Source of the DNA: SZUA-36 sp963759155
GTDB lineage: Bacteria > Pseudomonadota > Gammaproteobacteria > Xanthomonadales > SZUA-36
NCBI GenBank assembly: GCA_963759155.1
Contig: CAVWXX010000001.1
Location: forward strand, 1 to 64,000
Reading direction: 5' to 3'
Length of the DNA: 64,000 bases
Below are positions 1 to 9,274 of this stretch, piece after piece. The position numbers and the translations under genes are program-made. How positions within the stretch are numbered: the first letter of the stretch is position 1; each line of letters opens with the position of its first letter. The notes below the pieces were generated by a model. The model saw nothing but the letters and a program-made list of their open reading frames with translations. It did not search any database and was not told where the DNA came from.

Positions 1-1
1 G

Positions 2-1180
2 CGTGAGTTTCGCTGGGCATTTCTGCGTAAAACCCGTCGCTTGGTCGCCGGATGGGCGCTGGTGGTCATGGCACTTGTAACCATGGCAGCAATTTTCAAG
101 GTACATCCGATTACTCCAGAATCTGGTTTGCATATTGGGTGTTGCTGGGGGGTGTAGGTTTGATCGGAAGCCAATTGATTGAACACGGCTGGCAGATTCA
201 CCGAAAAAAGCATTCGAAATCGACCAGGCGCATAGTGTTGGCGGGCGGCGGTGGCAATGGCAAAAGAGTTGAACGACGAATCCTGAATGACCCCGATGGC
301 AGCTTGCAATTGGTGGCGCGTTTTGGAAATGACTGGGCGGGTGAAAATGTATTTCCGATTGAACAATTGGCAGATTATGTTAGAGTCAGAACATATCAGC
401 GAAGTATGGATTGCGGCTCCATGGGAAGACCATGAACTACTTGAAGTCAGCACTTAAACGCACTTAAGGAATCGGTGGTAGATGTAAATGTTATCCCTGA
501 TTTGCACCAGTACCGCTTGCTAAACCAGGGGATCGTTGAATGGAGTGGAATGCCGGTAATCAACCTCAGCGGCACACCGATGACAGGCACCGAACAACGA
601 ATAAAAACCGCATTTGATCGTGTTGTGTCTACACTTCTAAGCTTATTGCTATCCCCGTTGTTTTTACTCATTGCCTTGTTGGTCAGACTTTCCGGACCGG
701 GCCCCGTATTATTCCGCCAAAAACGTCACGGTATCGGTGGTGATGCGATTGAAATATTTAAGTTTCGCACCATGAAGAATCACGCAGAGGTAGAAGGGGA
801 AGTTGATCAAGCCACACGTGAAGACGAACGCATCACTCCAATTGGGCGTTTTCTTCGGCGAAGCAGTCTTGATGAATTACCTCAGTTGTTCAATGTGGTG
901 CTTGGTGAAATGTCCCTGGTTGGGCCACGCCCTCATCCGATTGAGCTACAACAAGGAGTTCAAATCCCGCATCCCCAAATACATGCTCCGCCACAAGGTC
1001 AAACCCGGCATCACCGGCTGGGCACAGGTAAACGGCTATCGCGGCATCACAGACACCGAAGAAAAAATGGCGCTAAGAATTGAGCACGACCTCTGGTACA
1101 TACAGAACTGGTCATTGTGGCTGGATATCAAGATTCTGTTGCAGACGCCGTTGGCGATGATTCACCGGAATGCGTTTTAG
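2..1180 (+). pseudogene. Polyprenyl-phosphate sugar-1-phosphate transferase (WcaJ/EpsE-like), 5' partial, multiply frameshifted
   Basis: Members of this family load the first sugar phosphate onto undecaprenyl phosphate to start exopolysaccharide repeat synthesis at the inner membrane. Reading across frames recovers membrane segments (RRLVAGWALVVMALV, then WVLLGGVGLIGSQL), a CoA-binding-like middle domain (IVLAGGGGNGKRVERRIL), and the C-terminal transferase core with PGPVLFRQKRHG, FKFRTMK, RRSSLDELPQLFNV, MSLVGPRPH and KPGITGWAQVNGYRG. The frame must shift near 100, 382, 450 and 936, and the 5' end lies outside the window. The coding sense is otherwise intact, with all conserved motifs present, so either consensus indels or very recent decay would explain it. 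It is convergent with lpxC and probably ends a polysaccharide cluster lying to the left. Confidence 0.8.
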
Positions 1181-1336
1181 GCATTGGTGGTTTTAATTTT
1201 GCGTTCCCGGTTCAGATTTGAATGAGAATGATTGAATTAATCAGCATCCACGAGAAAATCACGGAAGCAATTCAAATTACTGCGGGTGAATGTAAGACCG
1301 GAAACCGGTCAAAAGCCAGACCTGGACACGCGCCTC

Positions 1337-2249
1337 CTAAAAAGCCTGCGCCGGATGCAAATAACAAATCGGCGCCCCTTCCTGCTTCTTGAACGTTACC
1401 TCTTCCCAGGACTCCGGCTGCCTCAACAACTGCCTCAACAACTGGTTATTCAACTCATGCCCGGACTTATACCCCGAGTAAGCACCAATCAAACTATGCC
1501 CCAGCAGGTAAAGATCACCAATCGCATCCAGCACCTTATGCTTAACAAACTCGTCCTCATAACGAAGACCATCTTCATTCAGCACACGGTAGTCATCCAG
1601 ATACAATGGCGTTATCCATGCTACCGCCCAGCACCAGTTTCCTGTCGCGTAACATCTCAAGGTCACGCATAAAGCCAAAGGTACGCGCACGCGATACTTC
1701 TTTCAGGTAGGAATCGGTGGAAAAATCAACCGAGGCAAAACTGGTGTGGGATTTGAAAACCGGGTGGTTGAAATCAATCTTGAACGAAACACGAAAACCT
1801 TCATAGGGCTCCAGCTTCGCCCACTTGTCTTCAAACTTGTACTCGATCGGCTCAAGCACACGAATAAACTTTTTAGGCGCAGTTTGCTCTTCAATACCGG
1901 CAGATTGGATCAGGAACACAAAAGGACCCGCGCTGCCGTCCATGATGGGCACCTCAGGGGCGCTCAGGTCGATATAAGCGTTGTCGACACCCATACCCGC
2001 CAGTGCGGACAACAAATGCTCTACAGTGGCCACACGCACGCCGTTATCGATCAGCGTGGAAGACATGCTGGTATCGCCGACATTGGTCGCAGAGCCGACA
2101 ATTTCAACGGCCGGTTCAAGATCGACACGACGGAAAATGATGCCGGTATTGACCGCTGCAGGCCGCAGGGTCATGAACACCTTCTCACCGGTATGCAAAC
2201 CAACACCGGTGGCGCGAATCACATTTTTAAGGGTTCTTTGGCTAATCAT
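1337..2249 (-). CDS. lpxC: UDP-3-O-acyl-N-acetylglucosamine deacetylase, frameshifted as sequenced
   Basis: LpxC is the zinc-dependent deacetylase that commits UDP-acyl-GlcNAc to lipid A; it acts in the cytoplasm. The start MISQRTLKNVIRATGVGLHTG matches the family, and STVEHLLSALAGMG, PIMDGSAGPFV, SRARTFGFMRD and HKVLDAIGDLYLLG are visible. At about 1601 the frame breaks after LVLGGSMDNAIV and resumes at LDDYRVLNEDGLRYEDEF in another frame. Removing one base there gives 303 residues, close to the 305 of E. coli. Because lpxC is essential in nearly all Gram-negatives, I read the shift as a probable sequence error. It is last in the dcw cluster, 244 nt after ftsZ, which leaves room for its own promoter. 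Confidence 0.9.
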
Positions 2250-2336
2250 TATTGTGAGCCCCAAGGCCGTTTATTCCGCGAAATTTTATCATATGCCACA
2301 TTATCAAAAAACAATTTGTTGGGGTTTTGACAACAT

Positions 2337-2358
2337 AATGTTGTTATTTAACAACATT
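2337..2358. promoter_or_regulatory. Perfect 10-bp inverted repeat upstream of lpxC
   Basis: AATGTTGTTA and TAACAACATT are exact inverted copies separated by two T residues, about 90 nt upstream of the lpxC start. The AT-rich stretch between it and lpxC contains promoter-like hexamers (for example TATGAT on the minus strand at 2288-2293). It could be an operator or an mRNA hairpin; the sequence alone does not decide. Confidence 0.4.
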
Positions 2359-2406
2359 TTAACAAACCTGTTTTTCATACAATCTTGCGATATTGATCAT
2401 AAAGCG

Positions 2407-2479
2407 CCCGGCAGCCCCGAGATTACCGGACCAGTGTCCGGGAATTTACGGCGAGCAAACCCCTCCTGGGGCTGCCGGG
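2407..2479 (-). other. Long hairpin between ftsZ and lpxC
   Basis: CCCGGCAGCCCC (2407-2418) and GGGGCTGCCGGG (2468-2479) are a perfect 12-bp inverted repeat. A smaller hairpin, CCGGA with TCCGG, lies in the 49-nt loop. It starts 15 nt after the ftsZ stop. No clear T-run follows on the minus strand, so it is more likely a processing or attenuation structure, or an intergenic palindrome, than a simple terminator. Confidence 0.45.
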
Positions 2480-2493
2480 ACGGAGATGAGACT

Positions 2494-3687
2494 CTAGTCA
2501 GCCTGATTCCTTAGAAATGACGGAATATCAAGGTAGTCGATATTCGAATCCGGTTCGAACATATCGGTCGTTTCAACACCTTCATCCATACGTGCTGCCG
2601 TTGCATAGCTATTGCGTTGCTCTACTTCACTGGCGTAACCGTGTTCCACCTGCCCGGTAGTGCCATTTCTTACTACCTGCATAGGCGCCTCGTATGGCTT
2701 AACCGATGGCAGTGGTTGGGATTTCTTCTGGCTGTTATTCAAACCGGTCGCAACCACGGTTACACGCAGTTCATCGCCTATTTCCGGGTCAATCACGGTG
2801 CCGATAACCACGGTGGCATCATCGGAGGCCAGATCTGCAACGGCAGAACCAATCTCCTGAAATTCCTTCATGGTCAAATTCATACCGGCAGTAATATTAA
2901 CCAGTACGCCACAGGCACCCTGTAGATTCACTTCCTCGAGTAACGGGCTGCCAATGGCTGCCTGCACCGCCATGATGGCGCGGTCTTCGCCCTTGGCCTG
3001 GCCGGCGCCCATAACGGCCTGTCCCATTTCTGCCATCACCGTGCGTACATCGGCGAAATCCACGTTGATGAGACCCTGGCGGGTAATCAACTCGGCAATA
3101 CCCTGCACTGCACCCTGTAAAACATCATTGGCAGCTTTGAAGGCATTCAGCAACAAGGCATCAGAACCCATCACTTCCGGTAACTTGGAGTTAGGGATAA
3201 TAATCAACGAATCAACGTGTTTACTGAGTTCTTCAATACCCTGCTCGGCAATCGCCATGCGGCGTTTTGCTTCAAACTCGAATGGCTTTGTCACCACGGC
3301 CACGGTCAAAATACCCAGCTCTTTGGCTGCCTGGGCTATGACAGGTGCTGCACCTGTTCCGGTGCCTCCACCCATACCGGCTGTAATAAAAACCATATCG
3401 GCACCGGAAATCATCTCGATAAGCCGGTCACGGTCTTCCAAAGCAGCCTGGCGGCCGACTTCCGGGTTGGCGCCTGCACCCAGGCCCTTGGTAACACTCG
3501 AGCCAATCTGTAACAGGGTCCGGCCTTTAAACTGTCGCAAAGCCTGGGCATCGGTATTGGCCGCTATAAACTCAACGCCATCGATACCCGCATCTATCAT
3601 CTGGGAAACGGCGTTACCGCCGCCACCGCCCACACCAATAACTTTAATTTCCGCACTGGGTGTATAGTTTTCCACCAATTCAAACAT
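2494..3687 (-). CDS. ftsZ: Cell division GTPase FtsZ
   Basis: FtsZ is the tubulin-like GTPase that polymerises into the Z ring at midcell. The 397-residue product has the nucleotide-binding loop GVGGGGGNAV (about 18-27) and the tubulin signature GGGTGTGAAP (about 106-115). A low-complexity linker follows, then the conserved C-terminal tail DYLDIPSFLRNQAD, which binds FtsA and ZipA. The ATG is preceded by a strong GAGAGGAG ribosome site. A 147-nt gap separates it from ftsA, longer than any other spacing inside the cluster, so an extra promoter in that gap is likely. Confidence 0.98.
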   Translation of the reverse strand: MFELVENYTPSAEIKVIGVGGGGGNAVSQMIDAGIDGVEFIAANTDAQALRQFKGRTLLQIGSSVTKGLGAGANPEVGRQAALEDRDRLIEMISGADMVFITAGMGGGTGTGAAPVIAQAAKELGILTVAVVTKPFEFEAKRRMAIAEQGIEELSKHVDSLIIIPNSKLPEVMGSDALLLNAFKAANDVLQGAVQGIAELITRQGLINVDFADVRTVMAEMGQAVMGAGQAKGEDRAIMAVQAAIGSPLLEEVNLQGACGVLVNITAGMNLTMKEFQEIGSAVADLASDDATVVIGTVIDPEIGDELRVTVVATGLNNSQKKSQPLPSVKPYEAPMQVVRNGTTGQVEHGYASEVEQRNSYATAARMDEGVETTDMFEPDSNIDYLDIPSFLRNQAD

Positions 3688-3739
3688 TGTTTATATCTCC
3701 TCTCGCTCGCCGTAAAAATATTCGTTAAACCCCGGTTGA

Positions 3740-3753
3740 TCGTCTTAAGACGA
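3740..3753. promoter_or_regulatory. 14-bp palindrome in the ftsZ leader
   Basis: TCGTCTTAAGACGA is a perfect palindrome 53 nt upstream of the ftsZ ATG, in the ftsA-ftsZ gap. A second small hairpin (GGGCA, ATA, TGCCC) lies at 3815-3827. In many Gammaproteobacteria the region just upstream of ftsZ carries regulatory sites. Here the role is inferred from position and symmetry only. Confidence 0.35.
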
Positions 3754-3834
3754 CTCTGCTCTTACCTACAACACCGAAATCACGAATTCCTTTTAAAAAA
3801 ACCATCCATGGGTCGGGCAATATGCCCTTCCCGC

Positions 3835-5064
3835 CTAAAATTCTCCTCGAAACCAACTCTGGATTCTGGTTAACAAAGAATCACCACTGGCAGACATGGC
3901 CGGGTTACGGCTGCTGTCCGCCTGGCTGCCATAAAGCAGCAACCCAACACCGGTTGCATGTACCGGGTTTGAAACCACGTCCGATAAACCGGTCACGTAT
4001 TGCGGGGTGGCCAGCCTGACCGGCATATGGAAGATTTCTTCCGCCAGGTCCACTGCACCCTCCATTTTCGCTGCACCGCCTGTGAGCACCATGCCTGATG
4101 CCACCACGTCTTCAAAACCACTGCGCCGCAGTTCGCTTAAAATCAATGAGTACAACTCGCGGTAACGCGCTTCCACCACCTGTGCCAGTGTTTGCCTGGC
4201 AAGCTGACGGGAGGTCCGGTCACCCACACTGGGTACACGGATGCTTTCATCACTACCTGCAAGCTGTTCCAGTGCGCAGGCGTACTTGATCTTGATGTCT
4301 TCAGCGTGTTGCGTGGGTGTACGCAAAGCCACTGCGATGTCGTTGGTGACCTGGTCACCGGCAATAGGGATACAGGCCGTGTGACGGATAGCGCCATCGT
4401 TGAACACCGCTATATCGGTGGTGCCGGCACCGATATCCACCAGGCACACACCCAGAGATTTCTCATCTTCACTCAGGGCCGCATAACTGGCAGCCAGCGG
4501 TTGCATGATCAATTCGTCCACCGAGAGACCACAACGGGCTACGCATTTGCCGAGGTTTTGTGTCGCACTCAGGGCCGCGGTTACCACGTGTACATGGGCT
4601 TCCAGCCTGACACCGGCCATACCGATGGGTTGGCGGATACCATCCTGGTTGTCGAGCACATACTCCTGCGGCAGCACGTGCAGGATCTTCTGGTCCGCAG
4701 CAACCGGCACCGCGCGAGCCGCTTCGAGGACGCGTTCAACATCCCCCTCCGAGACTTCCCTGTCCTTGATTGCTACCGTGCCATCTGAATTCAGACTACG
4801 GATGTGATTACCCGAAATACCTGCGAATACGGAATGTATTTCGCAGCCCGCCATCAATTCTGCTTCCTCGACCGCACGCTGTATCGCCTGCTCTGTCGAG
4901 GTCATATCCACAACCACTCCACGTCTTAGTCCGCGTGAAGGGTGGGACCCCAATCCAATTACTTCCACCGAGCCGTCGGTCTGTAGTTCACCTACGATTG
5001 CGACGATCTTGGATGTGCCTATATCCAGCCCTACGACCAGTGATTTTTCAGCTTTTTTCGCCAT
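3835..5064 (-). CDS. ftsA: Cell division protein FtsA
   Basis: FtsA is the actin-like ATPase that tethers FtsZ to the membrane and recruits later division proteins. The 409-residue product starts with the phosphate-binding motif VVGLDIGTSKIVAIVGEL, has the second actin motif LVDIGAGTTDIAVF and the adenosine motif VLTGGAAKMEG, and ends in the amphipathic membrane-targeting helix LLTRIQSWFRGEF. Length and layout match E. coli FtsA. Its 5' end overlaps ftsQ by 17 nt, so translation is probably coupled. Confidence 0.98.
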   Translation of the reverse strand: MAKKAEKSLVVGLDIGTSKIVAIVGELQTDGSVEVIGLGSHPSRGLRRGVVVDMTSTEQAIQRAVEEAELMAGCEIHSVFAGISGNHIRSLNSDGTVAIKDREVSEGDVERVLEAARAVPVAADQKILHVLPQEYVLDNQDGIRQPIGMAGVRLEAHVHVVTAALSATQNLGKCVARCGLSVDELIMQPLAASYAALSEDEKSLGVCLVDIGAGTTDIAVFNDGAIRHTACIPIAGDQVTNDIAVALRTPTQHAEDIKIKYACALEQLAGSDESIRVPSVGDRTSRQLARQTLAQVVEARYRELYSLILSELRRSGFEDVVASGMVLTGGAAKMEGAVDLAEEIFHMPVRLATPQYVTGLSDVVSNPVHATGVGLLLYGSQADSSRNPAMSASGDSLLTRIQSWFRGEF

Positions 5065-5821
5065 ATTCCCCTGCTATAACATCTATGTTTTGTGGCCATA
5101 ACACGGCAAAGCCGTTGGTGTACCTCAGATCCACACTGACCGGCGGCACCGATTGCCCCTGCATGAGCCCGGCCCACGTGGAAATCAGCATGTCCAGGTT
5201 TTTGAATATATCGCCTTTGCCAAATTTGACATCGGTACCACCGCTTAAACGGGCCGACCAGGAACCACGCGGGTCCAGGGTCAGACGCTCAACCTGTTGG
5301 CCGATGACCACCAGCTTATCGTCAAATTTCTTCCAATTCTCAAACACGAGACCCAGTTGAGCCTGCGGACCCTCCAGCCATGGCAACCCCTGGATTTCCC
5401 TGGCCGCTGGTACGGTAAATGGCTGTCCAAAGGCATCCAGCAGGTAACCATCTACCCAATGGACAACCGGTGTGTGCTCGTGGATCGTCACCTGTACCGT
5501 ATCCGGCCATGTTTTTTGAACATCCACACTGGCAACCCATGGCATGGCGCTGGCAACTTCGCGCATCATCCGTGTGTTGACGGTAAAAAAGCTGCCATTT
5601 ACCAGTGGTGTAAGACTCGCCCGTACCTGTTCTGCACCAACCCGTTCAAATGGCCCGTCCACCTCGAGCCAGCGAATCGGCCACCGGTCCTGTGCGATCA
5701 TGCCGTTGTACACCCAGGCCACACCTGCTGCTGCCAAAACGAATAACAACAGGGTCAGGGCTGCGCCGGTACTGAATCCCCGGTTGTCATATCGCATGGC
5801 CTGATTTCCTGCAGCACTCAT
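5048..5821 (-). CDS. ftsQ: Cell division protein FtsQ
   Basis: FtsQ is a bitopic inner-membrane protein that links the cytoplasmic division machinery to FtsL/FtsB and the septal synthase. The product has a short cytoplasmic tail, one membrane segment (ALTLLLFVLAAAGVAWVY) and a periplasmic POTRA domain beginning WPIRWLEVDGPFERV, then the FtsQ domain. I chose the ATG at 5821 because it forms an ATGA overlap with the ddl stop, as at most junctions of this cluster. A longer reading from 5845 would overlap ddl by 28 nt. The product is 257 residues. Confidence 0.93.
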   Translation of the reverse strand: MSAAGNQAMRYDNRGFSTGAALTLLLFVLAAAGVAWVYNGMIAQDRWPIRWLEVDGPFERVGAEQVRASLTPLVNGSFFTVNTRMMREVASAMPWVASVDVQKTWPDTVQVTIHEHTPVVHWVDGYLLDAFGQPFTVPAAREIQGLPWLEGPQAQLGLVFENWKKFDDKLVVIGQQVERLTLDPRGSWSARLSGGTDVKFGKGDIFKNLDMLISTWAGLMQGQSVPPVSVDLRYTNGFAVLWPQNIDVIAGEYGEKS

Positions 5822-6759
5822 AAGCTGCTCTCCAGGATGCGCCATACCAGTTCATCAAAATCAATGCCTAGCTGTTCAGCTGCCTGCGGCACCAGGCTGT
5901 GGTTGGTCATTCCGGGTGTCGTGTTGGCTTCAAGAAACCAGGCTTTGCCTGCCTCGTCGATAATCAAATCTACCCGGCCCCAACCCGAACACTCCAAAGC
6001 CCGGAAAGCCTCAAGAGACAGTTCCTGCATTTCCTTTTCTACATCCTCCGGTAAACCACAGGGGCAGTAGTAGCGGGTATCGTCAGACTCATATTTGGCC
6101 GTGTAATCATAAAAATCACGGGGCGTTTCGATGTGAATCAGGGGCAGTACAAGATCACCGATAACACCGGCAAAATACTCATTGCCTCGTATCTCCGGTT
6201 CAATGATGACGTTCTGATCGTATTGACGCGCCAGTGCAATGGCTGCCGCCAGGTCCTCCATCCGGTCAACCTTCGATATACCGATGCTGGAGCCCAGCCC
6301 GGCTGGTTTAACAAAAAGCGGGAAACCCCACTCTTCAACAATTTCTTCCGTCAGTTCCTGTTCCTTCCTGAGCAGGACAAAAGGCGGTGTACTGATACCC
6401 TGCTGCTCCCAGATCCACTTGGACCTGACCTTGTCCATGCTGATCGCCGAGCCAAGCAAGCCTGTACCGGTAATCGGTACATTCATCAACTGCAAGGCGC
6501 CCTGAATCGCACCATCTTCACCACCCGGGCCATGCATCAGGTTAAACACCCGGTCAATCCGGCCCGCGTTAATGGCCTCGAACAGGGCAGCGCTGCCGTC
6601 AAACATCTCCGCCTTGATCTGATTTCGCTCAAGGGCTGCAAATACCGCACGCCCGCCATTGAGAGAAACCTCGCGTTCTGCACTGTCACCACCCACGAGC
6701 AAACCCACATTGCCAAAAGCGCCAGGATCATTGGTTTTCAAAGCAGGTATCGGATTCAT
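5818..6759 (-). CDS. ddl: D-alanine--D-alanine ligase
   Basis: Ddl uses ATP to join two D-alanines for MurF to add to the peptidoglycan stem. The 313-residue ATP-grasp protein shows GGDSAEREVSLNGG at the N-terminus, HGPGGEDGAIQG, the ATP-binding KPAGLGSSIGISKV, DFYDYTAKY in the omega loop, and EANTTPGMT with metal ligands near the C-terminus. The YDYTAKY loop is typical of D-Ala-D-Ala rather than D-Ala-D-Lac enzymes. It overlaps murC by ATGA; murB is not between them. Confidence 0.97.
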   Translation of the reverse strand: MNPIPALKTNDPGAFGNVGLLVGGDSAEREVSLNGGRAVFAALERNQIKAEMFDGSAALFEAINAGRIDRVFNLMHGPGGEDGAIQGALQLMNVPITGTGLLGSAISMDKVRSKWIWEQQGISTPPFVLLRKEQELTEEIVEEWGFPLFVKPAGLGSSIGISKVDRMEDLAAAIALARQYDQNVIIEPEIRGNEYFAGVIGDLVLPLIHIETPRDFYDYTAKYESDDTRYYCPCGLPEDVEKEMQELSLEAFRALECSGWGRVDLIIDEAGKAWFLEANTTPGMTNHSLVPQAAEQLGIDFDELVWRILESSL

Positions 6760-8189
6760 GCCGCCTCCTGCAATCTGAAACCCGACTCACGTAGTTCCTG
6801 TGCAACTTTTTCAATGCTTCCTGCACCCATCAGCAACAACAGGTCCTTGTCACGTAACAATGCCGGCAAGGATGCACTCAGTTCTTCAACATCATGTATC
6901 AGGACAGGGTCGACTTTGCCGCGCGCACGGATGGATTGACATAGTGCGGCGCTGTCGGCGCCCTCGATACTGGCTTCGCCAGCGGAGTAGACGTCGGTCA
7001 TCACAACGATGTCCGCATCCGATAAAACACGGCTGAATTCATCAAACAGGCTGGCGGTGCGTGTGTAACGATGTGGCTGAAAAACGGCCACAATGCGCTT
7101 TTTGGGCCAACCCTGTCTTGCTGCAGCAATGGTTGCTTCAAGTTCAGAAGGGTGGTGGCCATAATCTTCAATGGCCCGTACCTTGCCGCCTTTAAACCGC
7201 AGTTCACCGATTTCAGCAAATCGACGGCCAACACCTTTAAACTCGCGCAAACAATCCACCACCGATTGCACATCAATACCGATTTCCCATGCGATGGCTA
7301 TCGCGCCAAGTGCATTGCGGACATTGTGCAAACCGGGCAGGTTAATGCTGACGTCAAACGGCTCGGAGGGCTCAGGCAACTGCACCTTGAAGGTCATGAT
7401 GCGCCCGTCCTGCTTAACATCTGTGGCGCGTATGTCAGCAGATTCTGAAAGCCCGAAGGTCACCACGGCCCGTCCCAGTTGCGGAATCATCGCCTTAACT
7501 TCTTCATCATCAATACACAAAATGGCGGCGCCATAAAACGGTAAGTGATGAAGAAACTCCACGAAGGCCTTTTTCAGGTTCTCAAAGCTGCCCTCGTAGC
7601 TTTCAAGGTGATCACGGTCTATGTTGGTGACCAGTGCAACAATGGGCTGCAGACGTAAAAACGAACCATCGCTTTCATCCGCCTCCGCCAGCAGGTACTC
7701 GCCCTGCCCCAGCCTGGCATTACTGCCCCATGAGTTGACCACGCCACCAATAACAAAAGTCGGGTCAAACCCGGCTTCGGCAAGCAAACTGGCAGTCAAA
7801 CTGGTGGTGGTTGTCTTGCCATGCGTGCCGGCAACCGCGATGCCGCGTTTGAAGCGCATCAGTTCCGCCAGCATCTGGGCTCTTGGAATAACCGGAATTC
7901 TTTGCTCCCTGGCTTCAAGCAGCTCAGGGTTATTGGCTGGCACCGCAGTAGATACCACCAATACATCCACGCCTTCAATATTTGCTGCGTCATGGCCGAT
8001 AAATACGCTCACACCCAGCTTCCTGAGATGCGCTGTTGCCCTGGATTCCTGCAGGTCAGACCCACTGACCTCGAAACCCTGGTTGGCAAGCACCTCGGCA
8101 ATACCATTCATACCGGTGCCACCAATACCCACAAAATGCACACGCTTGATGCGGCGCATGGGGCGAAGGTGTCCGCTGAATGAATTCAT
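6756..8189 (-). CDS. murC: UDP-N-acetylmuramate--L-alanine ligase
   Basis: MurC adds L-alanine to UDP-MurNAc, the first residue of the stem peptide. The product has the N-terminal nucleotide-binding motif GIGGTGMNGIAEVL, the ATP loop GTHGKTTTTS (about 121-130), DESDGSFLRLQP, NIDRDHLESY, and HHPSELEATI in the C-terminal domain. The ATG at 8189 forms an ATGA overlap with the murG stop, giving 477 residues; an in-frame start four codons upstream is less likely. Confidence 0.97.
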   Translation of the reverse strand: MNSFSGHLRPMRRIKRVHFVGIGGTGMNGIAEVLANQGFEVSGSDLQESRATAHLRKLGVSVFIGHDAANIEGVDVLVVSTAVPANNPELLEAREQRIPVIPRAQMLAELMRFKRGIAVAGTHGKTTTTSLTASLLAEAGFDPTFVIGGVVNSWGSNARLGQGEYLLAEADESDGSFLRLQPIVALVTNIDRDHLESYEGSFENLKKAFVEFLHHLPFYGAAILCIDDEEVKAMIPQLGRAVVTFGLSESADIRATDVKQDGRIMTFKVQLPEPSEPFDVSINLPGLHNVRNALGAIAIAWEIGIDVQSVVDCLREFKGVGRRFAEIGELRFKGGKVRAIEDYGHHPSELEATIAAARQGWPKKRIVAVFQPHRYTRTASLFDEFSRVLSDADIVVMTDVYSAGEASIEGADSAALCQSIRARGKVDPVLIHDVEELSASLPALLRDKDLLLLMGAGSIEKVAQELRESGFRLQEAA

Positions 8190-9274
8190 GACGACACCCA
8201 TTCCTGGCAGGCTTCAACGACTTTTTCTGCTGCATCGGGAAGCGCCTTGCTCCTGGCAGCGGTTGCCATGGTCAGCAACGCATCACGATCGGAAAGTAGT
8301 GGCTTCAATGCATCGGCCAATATCTGCGGCGCCAGTGTGGACTGCGCAAGAATAACGGCTGCCCCGGCATCGGCCAGGTACTCGGCATTGCGTGTCTGGT
8401 GGTCATCGACCGCGTAGGCAAATGGAACCAAAACCGATGCCACCCCCGCTGCTGCAATTTCTGCAACAGTGAGGGCGCCGGACCTGCAAATCACCAGGTC
8501 TGCCCAGGCATAGGCCTCAGCCATATCACTGATGAATGGCTGTATGTCAGCATTTATACCCGCTTCTTTATAGGCTTCGAGCGCTTCGTCAACACGCTTC
8601 GCACCAGCCTGGTGGCGGATTTCGATACTGGCGGATGGCGACAATAATTTCAGTGCACCGGGTACCACGGTGTTCAACACCTGTGCGCCCTGGCTACCAC
8701 CGGTAATCAAGACCCTGACCGGTCCGGTGCGTCCGGCAAGGCGGATTTGTGGCTCTGCAATGGCCGCTACCTCGTGACGCACGGGGTTACCACTGTCGAT
8801 AGCAGCAATTTCCTCTGGGAACGTGCCCGGAAAACCCTGCAAAATCTTGCGCGCAAAACGTGTCAGCAAGCGATTGGTCATTCCGGGAATACGATTTTGC
8901 TCATGCACCAGCACGGGGATACCCTTGGTCCAGGCGGCGATTCCACCTGGCGCTGCGGCATAACCACCAAAACTCACTGCACAGCTGGGCCGGTTGGCTT
9001 CCAACAGTCTTCTTGCATGCCACACTGCACGCAACAGCATGAAAGGCATGCGCACCCAACGCATCAATCCCTTGCCACGTAAACCTGTAATCGCAACCAC
9101 GTCCAGATCAATACCCGCGGCAGGTACGGTACGGGTTTCCATACCGCCCTCGGCGCCCAGCCAGCGTACCGGAATATTCCGTTTGCGCAGGACTTCAGCG
9201 ACAGCCAGACCGGGGAAGATGTGACCGCCGGTGCCACCGGCCATGATCAGAACACCCTGACCCGGTCGGTTCAT
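8186..9274 (-). CDS. murG: Lipid II synthase (UDP-GlcNAc transferase) MurG
   Basis: MurG transfers GlcNAc from UDP-GlcNAc to lipid I on the cytoplasmic face of the membrane, making lipid II. The 362-residue GT-B protein has the N-terminal glycine loop GGTGGHIFPGLAVA (13-26), the second glycine motif ITGGSQGAQVLN in the C-terminal half, and the UDP-GlcNAc binding stretch DLVICRSGALTVAEI. It overlaps ftsW by ATGA. Confidence 0.98.
   Translation of the reverse strand: MNRPGQGVLIMAGGTGGHIFPGLAVAEVLRKRNIPVRWLGAEGGMETRTVPAAGIDLDVVAITGLRGKGLMRWVRMPFMLLRAVWHARRLLEANRPSCAVSFGGYAAAPGGIAAWTKGIPVLVHEQNRIPGMTNRLLTRFARKILQGFPGTFPEEIAAIDSGNPVRHEVAAIAEPQIRLAGRTGPVRVLITGGSQGAQVLNTVVPGALKLLSPSASIEIRHQAGAKRVDEALEAYKEAGINADIQPFISDMAEAYAWADLVICRSGALTVAEIAAAGVASVLVPFAYAVDDHQTRNAEYLADAGAAVILAQSTLAPQILADALKPLLSDRDALLTMATAARSKALPDAAEKVVEACQEWVSS

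Noticed and set aside
1296..1310. GACCGG/CCGGTC hairpin after lpxC as a terminator
   Set aside because: The stem is 6 bp and there is no T-run after it on the lpxC strand.
2870..3667. Plus-strand reading frame of 265 codons
   Set aside because: It is the antisense shadow of ftsZ, with low-complexity composition and no family motif.
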